The notes under the pieces were generated by a model, which was not told the DNA's origin, ran no database searches, and worked only from the letters and a program-made list of their open reading frames with translations. This document shows positions 50,534 to 58,563 of a stretch of DNA of 64,000 nt, piece after piece (within the stretch, counting starts at the first letter, position 1; each line of letters starts with the position of its first letter). The DNA is taken from assembly GCA_035765415.1 (NCBI GenBank), contig DASTXR010000132.1, positions 1 through 64,000 on the forward strand, in the 5' to 3' direction. Source of the DNA: CADEED01 sp035765415. Lineage in GTDB: Bacteria > Pseudomonadota > Gammaproteobacteria > Steroidobacterales > Steroidobacteraceae. Position numbers and translations under genes: made by a program.

Positions 50534-51547
50534 ATGGCCAGCGACGACCTGCCGGGGTTCACGCTGCGGCGAGCCACGATGGCCGATCTGCCGAACCTGG
50601 GCCCGCTGATCGCCGCATCGGCGCGCCAGCTCAGCCGCGAGGACTACACGCCCGAGCAGGTGGAAGGTGCATTGCGAGGCGCGTTCGGTACCGACACCCA
50701 GCTCATTCGCGACGGCAGCTACTTCGTCATCGAATCCGAGGGCCGGCTCGCGGGCTGCGGCGGCTGGAGCCGGCGCCGCACGTTGTTCGGCAGCGACGCA
50801 CGCGCCGGCCGCGACGCCACGGAACTGGATCCGGCCCGCGATGCCGCGAAAATCCGCGCGTTCTTCATCCATCCCGATTTCGCGCGCCGGGGCCTGGGCT
50901 CGGCGATGCTCGAGCGCTGCGAACAGGATGCGATGGCGCACGGATTCACGCGTTTCGAGCTCATGGGCACGCTGCCGGGTGTGCGGCTCTACGCCGCGCG
51001 CGGCTATCGCGCCGGTGAGCGCATCGACTGGCCGCTGGGCGATGGGCTCGCCATTCCCTTCATACCCATGAGCAAGGACGCAGCGCAGTCGCCCTTTCGA
51101 ATCATGCGGGCTTCACCCGAGGATGCCGGCGCCATCCTCGAGCTGCAGAAGCTGGCCTACGAATCCGAGGCGCGCCTGTACGACGACTGGACGCTGCCGC
51201 CGCTCACGCAGACTTTGTCAGGCCTGCGCGATGAATTTGCGACGTCAATGGTGCTGAAGGCGATGGAGGGGGATCGGATAGTGGGTTCGGTGCGCGCGCG
51301 CGTGACCGATGGGCGGTGCGAAATCGGACGGCTCGTCGTGCGGCCGGAGCTTCAGGGCCGCGGCGTCGGCACCATGCTCATGCGTCACATCGAAGCCGGG
51401 TTTCCACAGGTGCGCGCATTCGAGCTGTTCACCGGCAGTCGCAGCGAGGCGAACATCCGGCTCTACGAGCGTCTCGGGTACTGCCGCACCCGCGAAAAGA
51501 AAGTCTCGCCCGCCGTCACGCTGGTCTTCCTCGAGAAGCTGCGATGA
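50534..51547 (+). CDS. Tandem GNAT acetyltransferase
   Basis: The 337-residue protein holds two GNAT domains. The first has IRAFFIHPDFARRGLGSAML (about residues 113-132); the second has IGRLVVRPELQGRGVGTMLM (about 263-282) and the end motif EANIRLYERLGY. Both acetyl-CoA sites look intact. Substrate unknown. The stop overlaps the next start (ATGA). Confidence 0.9.
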   Translation: MASDDLPGFTLRRATMADLPNLGPLIAASARQLSREDYTPEQVEGALRGAFGTDTQLIRDGSYFVIESEGRLAGCGGWSRRRTLFGSDARAGRDATELDPARDAAKIRAFFIHPDFARRGLGSAMLERCEQDAMAHGFTRFELMGTLPGVRLYAARGYRAGERIDWPLGDGLAIPFIPMSKDAAQSPFRIMRASPEDAGAILELQKLAYESEARLYDDWTLPPLTQTLSGLRDEFATSMVLKAMEGDRIVGSVRARVTDGRCEIGRLVVRPELQGRGVGTMLMRHIEAGFPQVRAFELFTGSRSEANIRLYERLGYCRTREKKVSPAVTLVFLEKLR

Positions 51548-51930
51548 GCGTGCGGATCGTGCGCCTGGGTACACCGCGCGTCGCGAACGAGGGTACGCGG
51601 CTCGGCACCGTGCGAAGGCCACCGCGGGGAGTGCCCAGGAAGGATTTCTCGCGCCTCGACTGGTACGACGTCTGGTTTCCGGTGCTCGCGCCCAGTGCCG
51701 CCATCATGAAGCTCGGCCTGGCGGCGGAATCTGAACAGCAGTGGAAGGCCTTTGCCAGAAAGTATCGCGCGGAGATGTCCGCGCCCGCCGCCAGCCAGTC
51801 GCTCGACGTGCTGGCCGCGCTCTCGCACCACGCCAACTTCTCGGTGGGTTGTTATTGCGAAAGCCAGCAGCGTTGTCATCGATCGCTGCTGCGTGACCTG
51901 CTGGTTGAAAGAGGCGCGAAACTGGAGTAG
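51544..51930 (+). CDS. DUF488 family protein
   Basis: The ATG at 51544 overlaps the GNAT stop and gives 128 residues. The YeaO-like DUF488 pattern is visible: VRIVRLGTPR at the start, RKDFSRLDWYDVWFPVLAPS, and the C-terminal VGCYCESQQRCHRSLLRDLL with a Cys cluster. The role is unknown. Confidence 0.87.
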   Translation: MSVRIVRLGTPRVANEGTRLGTVRRPPRGVPRKDFSRLDWYDVWFPVLAPSAAIMKLGLAAESEQQWKAFARKYRAEMSAPAASQSLDVLAALSHHANFSVGCYCESQQRCHRSLLRDLLVERGAKLE

Positions 51931-51939
51931 CTAGCAGGC

Positions 51940-52233
51940 ATGACCAAGGTCCTCCTGGTTGTCGTAATCGCCGCGTTCGGGCTGTATGCGTATCAACGCG
52001 TCCAGATGCCGGAGCCGGCTCGCGTGCACCAGACTCGCGACCTGCAGGTGGAGCGTGAAGATTCCCGCAGACCTGCCGGCGACAACACGCGGTTTCATTG
52101 CGATGGACGAACACATTGCTCCGAAATGAAATCCTGCGACGAAGCGCTTTTTTTCCTCGCGCATTGCCCGGGCACGAAGATGGACGGCGACCGCGACGGC
52201 ATTCCCTGCGAAGGCCAGCACTGCGGACATTGA
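51940..52233 (+). CDS. Excalibur calcium-binding domain protein
   Basis: The 97-residue protein has an N-terminal membrane helix (VLLVVVIAAFGLYAYQ) and a C-terminal excalibur motif DGDRDGIPCEGQHC with the DxDxDGxxCE calcium-binding loop, plus CDEALFFLAHC. It is probably anchored facing the periplasm. Confidence 0.88.
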   Translation: MTKVLLVVVIAAFGLYAYQRVQMPEPARVHQTRDLQVEREDSRRPAGDNTRFHCDGRTHCSEMKSCDEALFFLAHCPGTKMDGDRDGIPCEGQHCGH

Positions 52234-52250
52234 GTGCTACCATTCGCGCC

Positions 52251-52562
52251 ATGAAAGTTTCACCCGCCTTCGCTGCAGCGCTGCTGATGCTCCCGCACGC
52301 CGCTTCCGCGGACGAAACCTTTCGTTGCGGAAAATGGATCGCCTCGAGCCAGATGTCGCTGGACGAACTCAGGTCGAAGTGCGGCGAGCCCGCCTCGCGC
52401 GCGACCCGCACCGAAGACGTGTTGGCGCGCAATCAGTACGGGCTGATGGTCAAGGTCGACGAGACGGTGCTGGAAACCTGGACGTACGATCGCGGCCTGA
52501 ACGCCCCGATGGTGGTCACCATCGTCGACGGCCGCATCAAGAAGATCGAGCGGCAGAAGTAA
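52251..52562 (+). CDS. DUF2845 family secreted protein
   Basis: The ATG at 52251 gives 103 residues with a signal peptide ending ASA (about 20). The mature domain has FRCGKWIASSQMSLDELRSKCGEPASR, in which the core MSLDELRSKCGEP is the DUF2845 pattern, and VTIVDGRIKKIE at the end. Two Cys could form a disulfide. Function unknown. Confidence 0.82.
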   Translation: MKVSPAFAAALLMLPHAASADETFRCGKWIASSQMSLDELRSKCGEPASRATRTEDVLARNQYGLMVKVDETVLETWTYDRGLNAPMVVTIVDGRIKKIERQK

Positions 52563-52569
52563 GCAGCGC

Positions 52570-53172
52570 ATGTCACTCCGGGTGCTCGGCCGAAAGTCGT
52601 CGATCAACGTGCGCAAGGTGCTGTGGACCTGCGCTGAAGCAGACCTGCACTTCGAACACGTCGAATCCGACGAGGCGTTGCTGGCGCGTAATCCCAACGC
52701 GATGGTGCCGGTAATCCAGGACGGCGATTTCGTGCTGTGGGAGTCGAACGCCATCTGCCGGTATCTCGCCGGCAAGCCATCGAAATCCACGCTTCTGCCT
52801 GAAGACCGCGAGAAGCGCGCGCTCGTCGAGCAGTGGATGGACTGGCAAGCCACCGAGCTCAACATGGCCTGGCGTTATGCGTTCCTCGGCCTCGCGCGGC
52901 AGAGCGTCGGTCATCAGGATCCGAAAGCCATCGCCGCCAGTGTCGAAAGCTGGAACGCGCACATGCGCATCCTCGACGCCCACTTCGCGAAAGGCGGGCA
53001 GTTCGTGACCGGCGAGTTCTTCACGCTCGCCGACGTGGTCCTCGGACTATCTACCCAGCGCTGGCTGCTCACGCCCATGGATCGTCCGCATCTCGACGCG
53101 GTTCACGGCTACTACCAGCGCCTGTCGGTGCGCCCGGCGTTTCGCGCGCAGATCGATCCGCATGTGCCCTGA
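52570..53172 (+). CDS. Glutathione S-transferase family protein
   Basis: The 200-residue protein has an N-terminal thioredoxin-like domain (RVLGRKSSINVRKVLW, NPNAMVPVIQDGDFVLWESNAI with the cis-Pro and the SNAI glutathione contact) and an alpha-helical C-terminal domain. It may detoxify electrophiles with glutathione. It ends the accessory gene run before glmS. Confidence 0.92.
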   Translation: MSLRVLGRKSSINVRKVLWTCAEADLHFEHVESDEALLARNPNAMVPVIQDGDFVLWESNAICRYLAGKPSKSTLLPEDREKRALVEQWMDWQATELNMAWRYAFLGLARQSVGHQDPKAIAASVESWNAHMRILDAHFAKGGQFVTGEFFTLADVVLGLSTQRWLLTPMDRPHLDAVHGYYQRLSVRPAFRAQIDPHVP

Positions 53173-53494
53173 CGCCGCGCGAATCGCGCAGCACTCCCAT
53201 CCATTGTGGTTTGCCGGGTTCGTCGCTGCCGCGGTCGCCGGCATTCCATTCAGGCGGCCATCCCCGTGATGATCGGTGCGCTGCGTTGGCCCGCCACGGC
53301 CTGGCTGGGGCGCCGTCTGGCAGATTTGCCTGTGGCAGGGCGCCCGTAAGGTGTTGATTCGTAATACCCGATGGCTCAATTAGCGACCGTTTGTGAGCGG
53401 GGTATCAGAAGTCCCTCTAAGGGTGGGTTTGCTACTGCGATACCCCTGCCAACTGGGGCACACTAGCCGCCCCCAATTTTCCGGACACATCTAA
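53173..53494. other. 322-bp gap: glmS upstream region
   Basis: No gene was recognised in this gap. The first 180 bp are GC-rich and featureless. The last 130 bp hold a structured leader, listed separately at 53364-53460, and the glmS translation start with only a weak GGA ribosome-binding site. A promoter could include TTGATT at 53354-53359, but no good -10 box stands at the right distance. Confidence 0.5.
53364..53460 (+). promoter_or_regulatory. Structured glmS leader with mutually exclusive helices
   Basis: ATACCC (53364-53369) plus GCTCA (53374-53378) can pair with TGAGC (53394-53398) plus GGGTAT (53400-53405). The same GGGTAT block, extended as GGGGTATC (53399-53406), pairs perfectly with GATACCCC (53439-53446), enclosing a CCCT/AGGG hairpin. 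TGCC/GGCA (53447-53460) forms a third stem. Helix 1 and helix 2 exclude each other. This is the layout of an attenuator or RNA sensor, but the ligand and mechanism are unknown. Confidence 0.55.
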
Positions 53495-55330
53495 ATGTGC
53501 GGCATCGTCGGAGCCATCGCTGAGCGGAACGTCGTCCCGATTCTCATGGAGGGACTGCGCCGCCTCGAATACCGTGGCTACGACTCGGCCGGCATCGCGG
53601 TGCTCAACGGCACTTCTAAGCTCAAGCGCCTGCGCACCGTCGGCAAGGTCAAGATGCTCGAGGACGCCATCACGGCGGATCCGACACACGGCCAGGTCGG
53701 CATCGCGCACACGCGCTGGGCCACGCACGGTGTGCCCTCGGAGCGTAATGCGCATCCCCACGTCTCGCACGATGGCCTGGCCATCGTCCACAACGGGATC
53801 ATCGAGAATCACGAAGAGCTCCGCGAGGAGCTGAAGAAGGCCGGCTACACGTTCACGTCCGAGACGGACACCGAAGTGATCGCGCATCGCGTGCACTTCC
53901 ACCTGGCCACGCTCAAGGATCTGTTCAAGGCCGTGCGCGCCACCGTCTCCGAGCTCGAGGGAGCTTATGCGCTCGCGGTAGTCAGCGAAGAAGAGCCGGA
54001 GCGCATCATTCTCGCGCGTGAAGGCTGCCCGGTGGTCGTGGGCCTGGGTGTTGGCGAAAACTTCGTGGCCTCCGACGTCGCGGCGCTGCTGCCCGTCACG
54101 CGCCGCTTCATGTTCCTGGAAGAGGGTGACGTCGCCGACATTCACCGCACTTCCATCAAGGTGCTCGACAAGCACGGCGACACCGCCGAGCGCCCGATAC
54201 GCGAGAGCGAGCTGTCGGCGGATGCCGCCGAAAAGGGCCAGTACCGCCACTTCATGCTCAAGGAAATCCACGAGCAGCCGCGCGCCGTCGCCGACACGCT
54301 GGCCGAGCGCGTGGCCAACGGCCGGTTGTTAGAGGCCGCGTTCGGCCCCGCCGCCACGCAGATCTTCAAGCACACGGAGCACGTGCACATCATCGCCTGC
54401 GGCACCAGCTATCACTCCGGCGTCGTCGCCCGCTACTTCATCGAGCAGCTCTGCAAGCTGCCCTGCACCGTGGAAATCGCCAGCGAGTACCGCTACCGCA
54501 ATCCCGTGGTGCCCAAGAATTCGCTGTTCGTCACCATCTCCCAGTCCGGCGAAACCGCCGATACGCTGGCCGCGCTGCGCCTCGCGAAACAGGCCGGCTA
54601 CCTGTCGTCGCTGGCGATCTGCAACGTGCCCGAGAGCTCGCTGGTACGCGAATCCGAGCTCGTGATGCTCACGCGCGCCGGCCCCGAAATCGGCGTCGCG
54701 TCGACCAAGGCTTTCACCACGCAGCTCGCCGCGCTCAGCATGCTGGTCATCGCGCTCGCCAAGCAGCGCACGGCCGATGCCGAACGCGAGCGCAGCCTCG
54801 TGCAGCGGCTCATCGAGATTCCTTCGGTCATCGAGAAGACACTGGCGCTGGACCCGGTCATCTACGACCTCGCCAAGCGTTTCGCCGACAAGCACCACGC
54901 GTTGTTCCTGGGGCGCGGTGCGCTGCACCCCATCGCGATGGAAGGTGCGCTCAAGCTCAAGGAAATTTCCTATATCCACGCCGAGGCGTATCCCGCCGGC
55001 GAATTGAAGCACGGGCCGCTGGCGCTCGTGGACGCGGACATGCCCGTCATCACCGTCGCGCCTAACAACGACCTGCTCGAGAAGCTCAAGAGCAATCTCA
55101 TGGAAGTGCGCGCGCGTGGCGGCGAGCTCATCGTGTTCGCCGACCCGGACTCGGGCTTCGTCTCCTCCGACGGCGTGACCGTCATCCAGATGCCCAAGCA
55201 CGTGAGCTACTTCCAGGCTCCGGCCGTGTACACCGTGCCGCTGCAGTTGCTCGCGTATCACGTCGCCATCCTCAAGGGCACCGACGTCGACCAGCCGCGA
55301 AACCTCGCGAAGTCCGTCACCGTCGAATAA
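53495..55330 (+). CDS. glmS: Glutamine--fructose-6-phosphate aminotransferase
   Basis: The 611-residue protein begins MCGIVGAIAERN, where Cys2 is the glutaminase nucleophile, followed by RRLEYRGYDSAGIAV. Two SIS sugar-isomerase domains follow (about 290-425 and 460-600) with CGTSYHSG and ISQSGETADTLAALR, and the C-terminal KSVTVE is typical. It makes GlcN-6-P, the first step toward UDP-GlcNAc with GlmU. The leader upstream is structured. Two REP-like palindromes follow the stop. Confidence 0.97.
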   Translation: MCGIVGAIAERNVVPILMEGLRRLEYRGYDSAGIAVLNGTSKLKRLRTVGKVKMLEDAITADPTHGQVGIAHTRWATHGVPSERNAHPHVSHDGLAIVHNGIIENHEELREELKKAGYTFTSETDTEVIAHRVHFHLATLKDLFKAVRATVSELEGAYALAVVSEEEPERIILAREGCPVVVGLGVGENFVASDVAALLPVTRRFMFLEEGDVADIHRTSIKVLDKHGDTAERPIRESELSADAAEKGQYRHFMLKEIHEQPRAVADTLAERVANGRLLEAAFGPAATQIFKHTEHVHIIACGTSYHSGVVARYFIEQLCKLPCTVEIASEYRYRNPVVPKNSLFVTISQSGETADTLAALRLAKQAGYLSSLAICNVPESSLVRESELVMLTRAGPEIGVASTKAFTTQLAALSMLVIALAKQRTADAERERSLVQRLIEIPSVIEKTLALDPVIYDLAKRFADKHHALFLGRGALHPIAMEGALKLKEISYIHAEAYPAGELKHGPLALVDADMPVITVAPNNDLLEKLKSNLMEVRARGGELIVFADPDSGFVSSDGVTVIQMPKHVSYFQAPAVYTVPLQLLAYHVAILKGTDVDQPRNLAKSVTVE

Positions 55331-55336
55331 TCGTGT

Positions 55337-55428
55337 GGGGACAGACTTCAGTCTGTCCTCACTCCTTTGGGATGTGTGGGGCAGGCTTGAGTCTGTCCCC
55401 ACTGTCTTGACCAGCAAAAAGGGGCCGC
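55337..55428. repeat. Two REP-like palindromes with CAAAAAGGGGCCGC tail
   Basis: Two diverged copies of the 4135 palindrome lie in tandem: GGGGACAGACTTCAGTCTG with CTC end (55337-55360) and GGGGCAGGCTTGAGTCTG with CCCC end (55378-55400). The shared tail AGCAAAAAGGGGCCGCA follows (55413-55429) and runs almost to the next start codon. This is a second site of the same dispersed repeat family. Confidence 0.8.
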
Positions 55429-55433
55429 ACCGC

Positions 55434-55700
55434 ATGGATCGCAAGATAGCCGAGCAGATCGTCGCGCTCGTCAACGGCAGCATCGACCAGTTGATCGCCA
55501 CGCTCGAACCCGTCGAAGCAGCCGTCTCGCCCGATGAGTTCGCGGCCTACAAGCGTGGCATCGCCAGGGTCATCGCCGCTTTCGATTCGGGAGTCATCGA
55601 TCTCGTCGCGCGCGAGTACCCGGACCTGAAACCGGCAGACGACGATTCCGATCTCGCCGCTTCCTGCGAACCGGACGTACCCAAAGCCTCGCGAAATTGA
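55434..55700 (+). CDS. Hypothetical 88-residue protein
   Basis: The ATG at 55434 follows the repeat tail; GGGG of the tail could serve as ribosome-binding site at 12 nt. The protein is helical: RKIAEQIVALVNGSIDQLI, then EFAAYKRGIARVIAAFDSG, and ends acidic. No known family was recognised. A longer frame through the repeat upstream is unlikely to be translated. Confidence 0.65.
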   Translation: MDRKIAEQIVALVNGSIDQLIATLEPVEAAVSPDEFAAYKRGIARVIAAFDSGVIDLVAREYPDLKPADDDSDLAASCEPDVPKASRN

Positions 55701-55911
55701 TCCGGCTCCTGGCGCCGGCGCCCGGGGCCTAACTAAGCGTCGATAGTTTGAAGCGCCGGCTCCCGGGGCTCGAAAATCCTATTCCGTTCCGTAACCCATC
55801 TCTGGTACAACTGGGATGCGGCGCGACGCGGAACATCGCACCGCAACACGTCAGTCAATACCACTCAATCTCGCTCAGACGAGTTCATCTGTTCTGTTGG
55901 GGGAACAAATC

Positions 55912-58461
55912 ATGAAACTCAGGCTACGCCACGCAGCCATCGTGCTGCCCATTCTCTTTCTGGCTGGTTGTTTGTATCCGTATGTGCCCACCGCCGACGC
56001 CGGTGCGGATCAATCCGTGTCCGAAGGCAGCACCGTGACGTTGAATGGCTCGGGCACCGACGTCGACGGCAAGGTCACGGGATACGAGTGGACACAGGTC
56101 GCAGGTCCCAAGGTGAAACTCGGCGGGGCCCGCACGAAAGCTCCGAAATTCCTGGCGCCCGGTGTCGATGTGCAGACGACGCTCGAGTTCTCGCTCGTCG
56201 TCACCGACAACTTCGGCGCGCCGAGTACGCCGGACCTCGTCAAGGTCACGGTCAACCAGATCCGATTCTTCGGCACAGCGACCGACGGCGCGGTCGACCA
56301 CGAAAATCTCCTGCCCTACTTCGATCAAATCACGCCCGGGAACGCCGGCAAATGGGGCAGCGTCGAGGCGACGCGCGACGTCATGAACTGGACCGCGCTC
56401 GACACGGCATACCAGTTCGCCATCGATAACGGCCTGGTCTTCAAGTTCCACACACTGGTGTGGGGTCAGCAGCAACCGGGCTGGATCGCCGCCCTGCCCG
56501 CGGCAGAGCAGCTCGAGGAAATCGAAGAATGGATGGCCGCAGTCGCGGCGCGATATCCGGATCTCACGATCATGGATGTGGTCAACGAGCCGCTCAATGC
56601 ACCGCCGTCGTACCGCGAAGCCCTGGGGGGTGCAGGCGCCACCGGATTCGACTGGGTCATCAAGTCTTTCGAACTGGCGCGCAAACATTTCCCGAAGGCA
56701 AAGCTGATCCTCAACGAGTTCAACGTGATCGTCGAGAACGGCATCACCACGAACTACCTCGCCCTCATCAACCTGCTGAACGAGCGCAAGCTCATCGACG
56801 CCATCGGCGAGCAGGCGCACTTCTACGAGCGCGCCAGCCCCGCGGTGCTCGCGGCGAACCTCGACCGGCTGGGCGCGGTCGGCCTGCCTATCTACATCTC
56901 CGAGTTCGACCTGAACCTGGCGAATGACGCGGACCAGGCCAATGTCATGCGCGCGCTGTTCCCGATCTTCTGGAAACACCCGCAGGTTGCCGGAGTGACG
57001 CACTGGGGCCACCTGCAGGGCAGGGTCTGGCGCCCGAATGCCTATCTAGTCCGCAACGACGGCACGACGCGGCCGGCGCTCGACTGGCTCGGCTGCTTCA
57101 TGGGCGGCGGCGGCGACGCGTGCACGGTGCCCGAGTACGTGCCGCCAGGCTGGCGCGGCGATCAATTCGGGCTCACGCTCGAAGCGGTCAACCACGACGT
57201 GGGCCAGGGCGTGGTCTCCGGTGGAGTCATCGCATACACCGATGACGGCGACTGGATTGCCTTCAAGGGCGTGGAGTTCCGCAGCGACTGGAACAAGGTC
57301 TGGGTGACTTACGCCAAGGGCAACACGGACCCGGGCAGCGTCTCCGTGCATCTCGACAGCCTGGCTAACCCTGCCGTGGTGACCGTCAACCTGCCACCCA
57401 CCGCCGGGTGGGGCACGTCGGCGATGCTCGAGGAAGCGTTGTCGTCGATCTCCGGTACGCACGATGTATACATCCGCTTCAACGGAACGTTCGGCGTCGG
57501 CAATCTCAACAGCGTGCGCTTCGGCAAGCCGATACCGCAGTCGGATAGCAATCTGCTCGCCGACGGTGGCTTCGAGGCGGGTATCGCCGGCTGGAACAAC
57601 TGGGGCAACGGCACGCTGAGCGCCAGCACTCTGCAGGCCCGCAGCGGCGTGCAGAGCCTGCAGTCGACGGGCCGCGCCGGCACCGGAGGTTTTGCGGCCT
57701 ACTCGCTGACCAGTGCGGTTCAGCGCGGCACCACCTACGCCGTCAGCGCCTGGCTGTTGCACACGGGTGCGGCCGCCACCACCGGGCGCCTGGCAGCCAA
57801 GATCGAATGTACCGCCGCCACGGCGCCGGCCGGCCACAACACCTTCCCATGGCTGCAGAACAACGGCGCAGTCGCACCCAACACCTGGACACAGTTGTCG
57901 GGCAACCTCGTCATTCCGGACTGCGACATCGTCGACGTGGCTATCTACTTCGAGGGCACCGCCACCGGGGTCGATGTCTACGTGGATGACGTGAGCGTCG
58001 TGCCGCCGAACAACAACCTCGTGAACGACGGTGGTTTCGAGTCGGGCATCGCGGGCTGGCAGTCATGGAATGGTTCGACGCTGAGCGCCAGCACGGCGCG
58101 GGCGCATGCCGGCGCACAGAGCTTGTTAGCGAGCAACCGGCCCAACGCCAACCAGTTCGCGGTCTACAACATCACCAGCCGCGTCGCGGCCGGCACGACG
58201 TACGCGGTCAGCGCCTGGGTGTACCAGACCGGGGCGGCTGACAGCACCGTGCGCCTGGCCTCGAAGGTCGGATGTTCGAGCGGCGACAGCTTTCCCTGGC
58301 TGGAGAACAACATCGCGGTGATGCCGAACACATGGACCCGGCTTGCGGGGAACCTGGCGATCCCCGCGGGCTGCACGGTGGTGGATGTGGCGATCTTCCT
58401 GGAAGGCACGCCCGTGGGCGCGGATGTCTACGTGGATGACGTGTCGGTGACCGCGCCGTAG
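55912..58461 (+). CDS. Multidomain GH10 endo-1,4-beta-xylanase lipoprotein (PKD-GH10-CBM6-CBM4_9 x2)
   Basis: GGGGGAA upstream supports the ATG at 55912, giving 849 residues. A lipoprotein signal ends LFLAGC. Domains in order: a PKD/Ig-like domain (about 28-118), the GH10 catalytic domain (about 120-400) with acid/base Glu226 in DVVNEPLN and nucleophile Glu331 in YISEFDLN, a CBM6-like domain (about 420-545), and two CBM4_9-like domains (about 550-700 and 705-849). The last two share NLLADGGFEAGIAGW / NLVNDGGFESGIAGW, a tandem duplication. It should sit on the cell surface and cut xylan. Confidence 0.93.
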   Translation: MKLRLRHAAIVLPILFLAGCLYPYVPTADAGADQSVSEGSTVTLNGSGTDVDGKVTGYEWTQVAGPKVKLGGARTKAPKFLAPGVDVQTTLEFSLVVTDNFGAPSTPDLVKVTVNQIRFFGTATDGAVDHENLLPYFDQITPGNAGKWGSVEATRDVMNWTALDTAYQFAIDNGLVFKFHTLVWGQQQPGWIAALPAAEQLEEIEEWMAAVAARYPDLTIMDVVNEPLNAPPSYREALGGAGATGFDWVIKSFELARKHFPKAKLILNEFNVIVENGITTNYLALINLLNERKLIDAIGEQAHFYERASPAVLAANLDRLGAVGLPIYISEFDLNLANDADQANVMRALFPIFWKHPQVAGVTHWGHLQGRVWRPNAYLVRNDGTTRPALDWLGCFMGGGGDACTVPEYVPPGWRGDQFGLTLEAVNHDVGQGVVSGGVIAYTDDGDWIAFKGVEFRSDWNKVWVTYAKGNTDPGSVSVHLDSLANPAVVTVNLPPTAGWGTSAMLEEALSSISGTHDVYIRFNGTFGVGNLNSVRFGKPIPQSDSNLLADGGFEAGIAGWNNWGNGTLSASTLQARSGVQSLQSTGRAGTGGFAAYSLTSAVQRGTTYAVSAWLLHTGAAATTGRLAAKIECTAATAPAGHNTFPWLQNNGAVAPNTWTQLSGNLVIPDCDIVDVAIYFEGTATGVDVYVDDVSVVPPNNNLVNDGGFESGIAGWQSWNGSTLSASTARAHAGAQSLLASNRPNANQFAVYNITSRVAAGTTYAVSAWVYQTGAADSTVRLASKVGCSSGDSFPWLENNIAVMPNTWTRLAGNLAIPAGCTVVDVAIFLEGTPVGADVYVDDVSVTAP

Positions 58462-58493
58462 CCCCGTCCGTTGCCGACCCGGCCGTAATCGAA

Positions 58494-58518
58494 GGGGCTG
58501 CATCGCAGCCCCTTTTTT
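58494..58518 (+). terminator. Rho-independent terminator after the xylanase gene
   Basis: GGGGCTG-CATCG-CAGCCCC is a perfect 7-bp stem with a 5-nt loop, directly followed by six T residues. It separates the xylanase gene from the GH43 gene, so the latter likely has its own promoter. Confidence 0.92.
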
Positions 58519-58563
58519 CTGCCCGTCATGACACCGGTGACAATTGTGGCTATCGTGCGCGGC

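Noticed and set aside
53173..53360. Coding frame after the GST gene
   Set aside because: The open stretch is a continuation in a shadow frame of the GST gene, without ribosome-binding site or domain.
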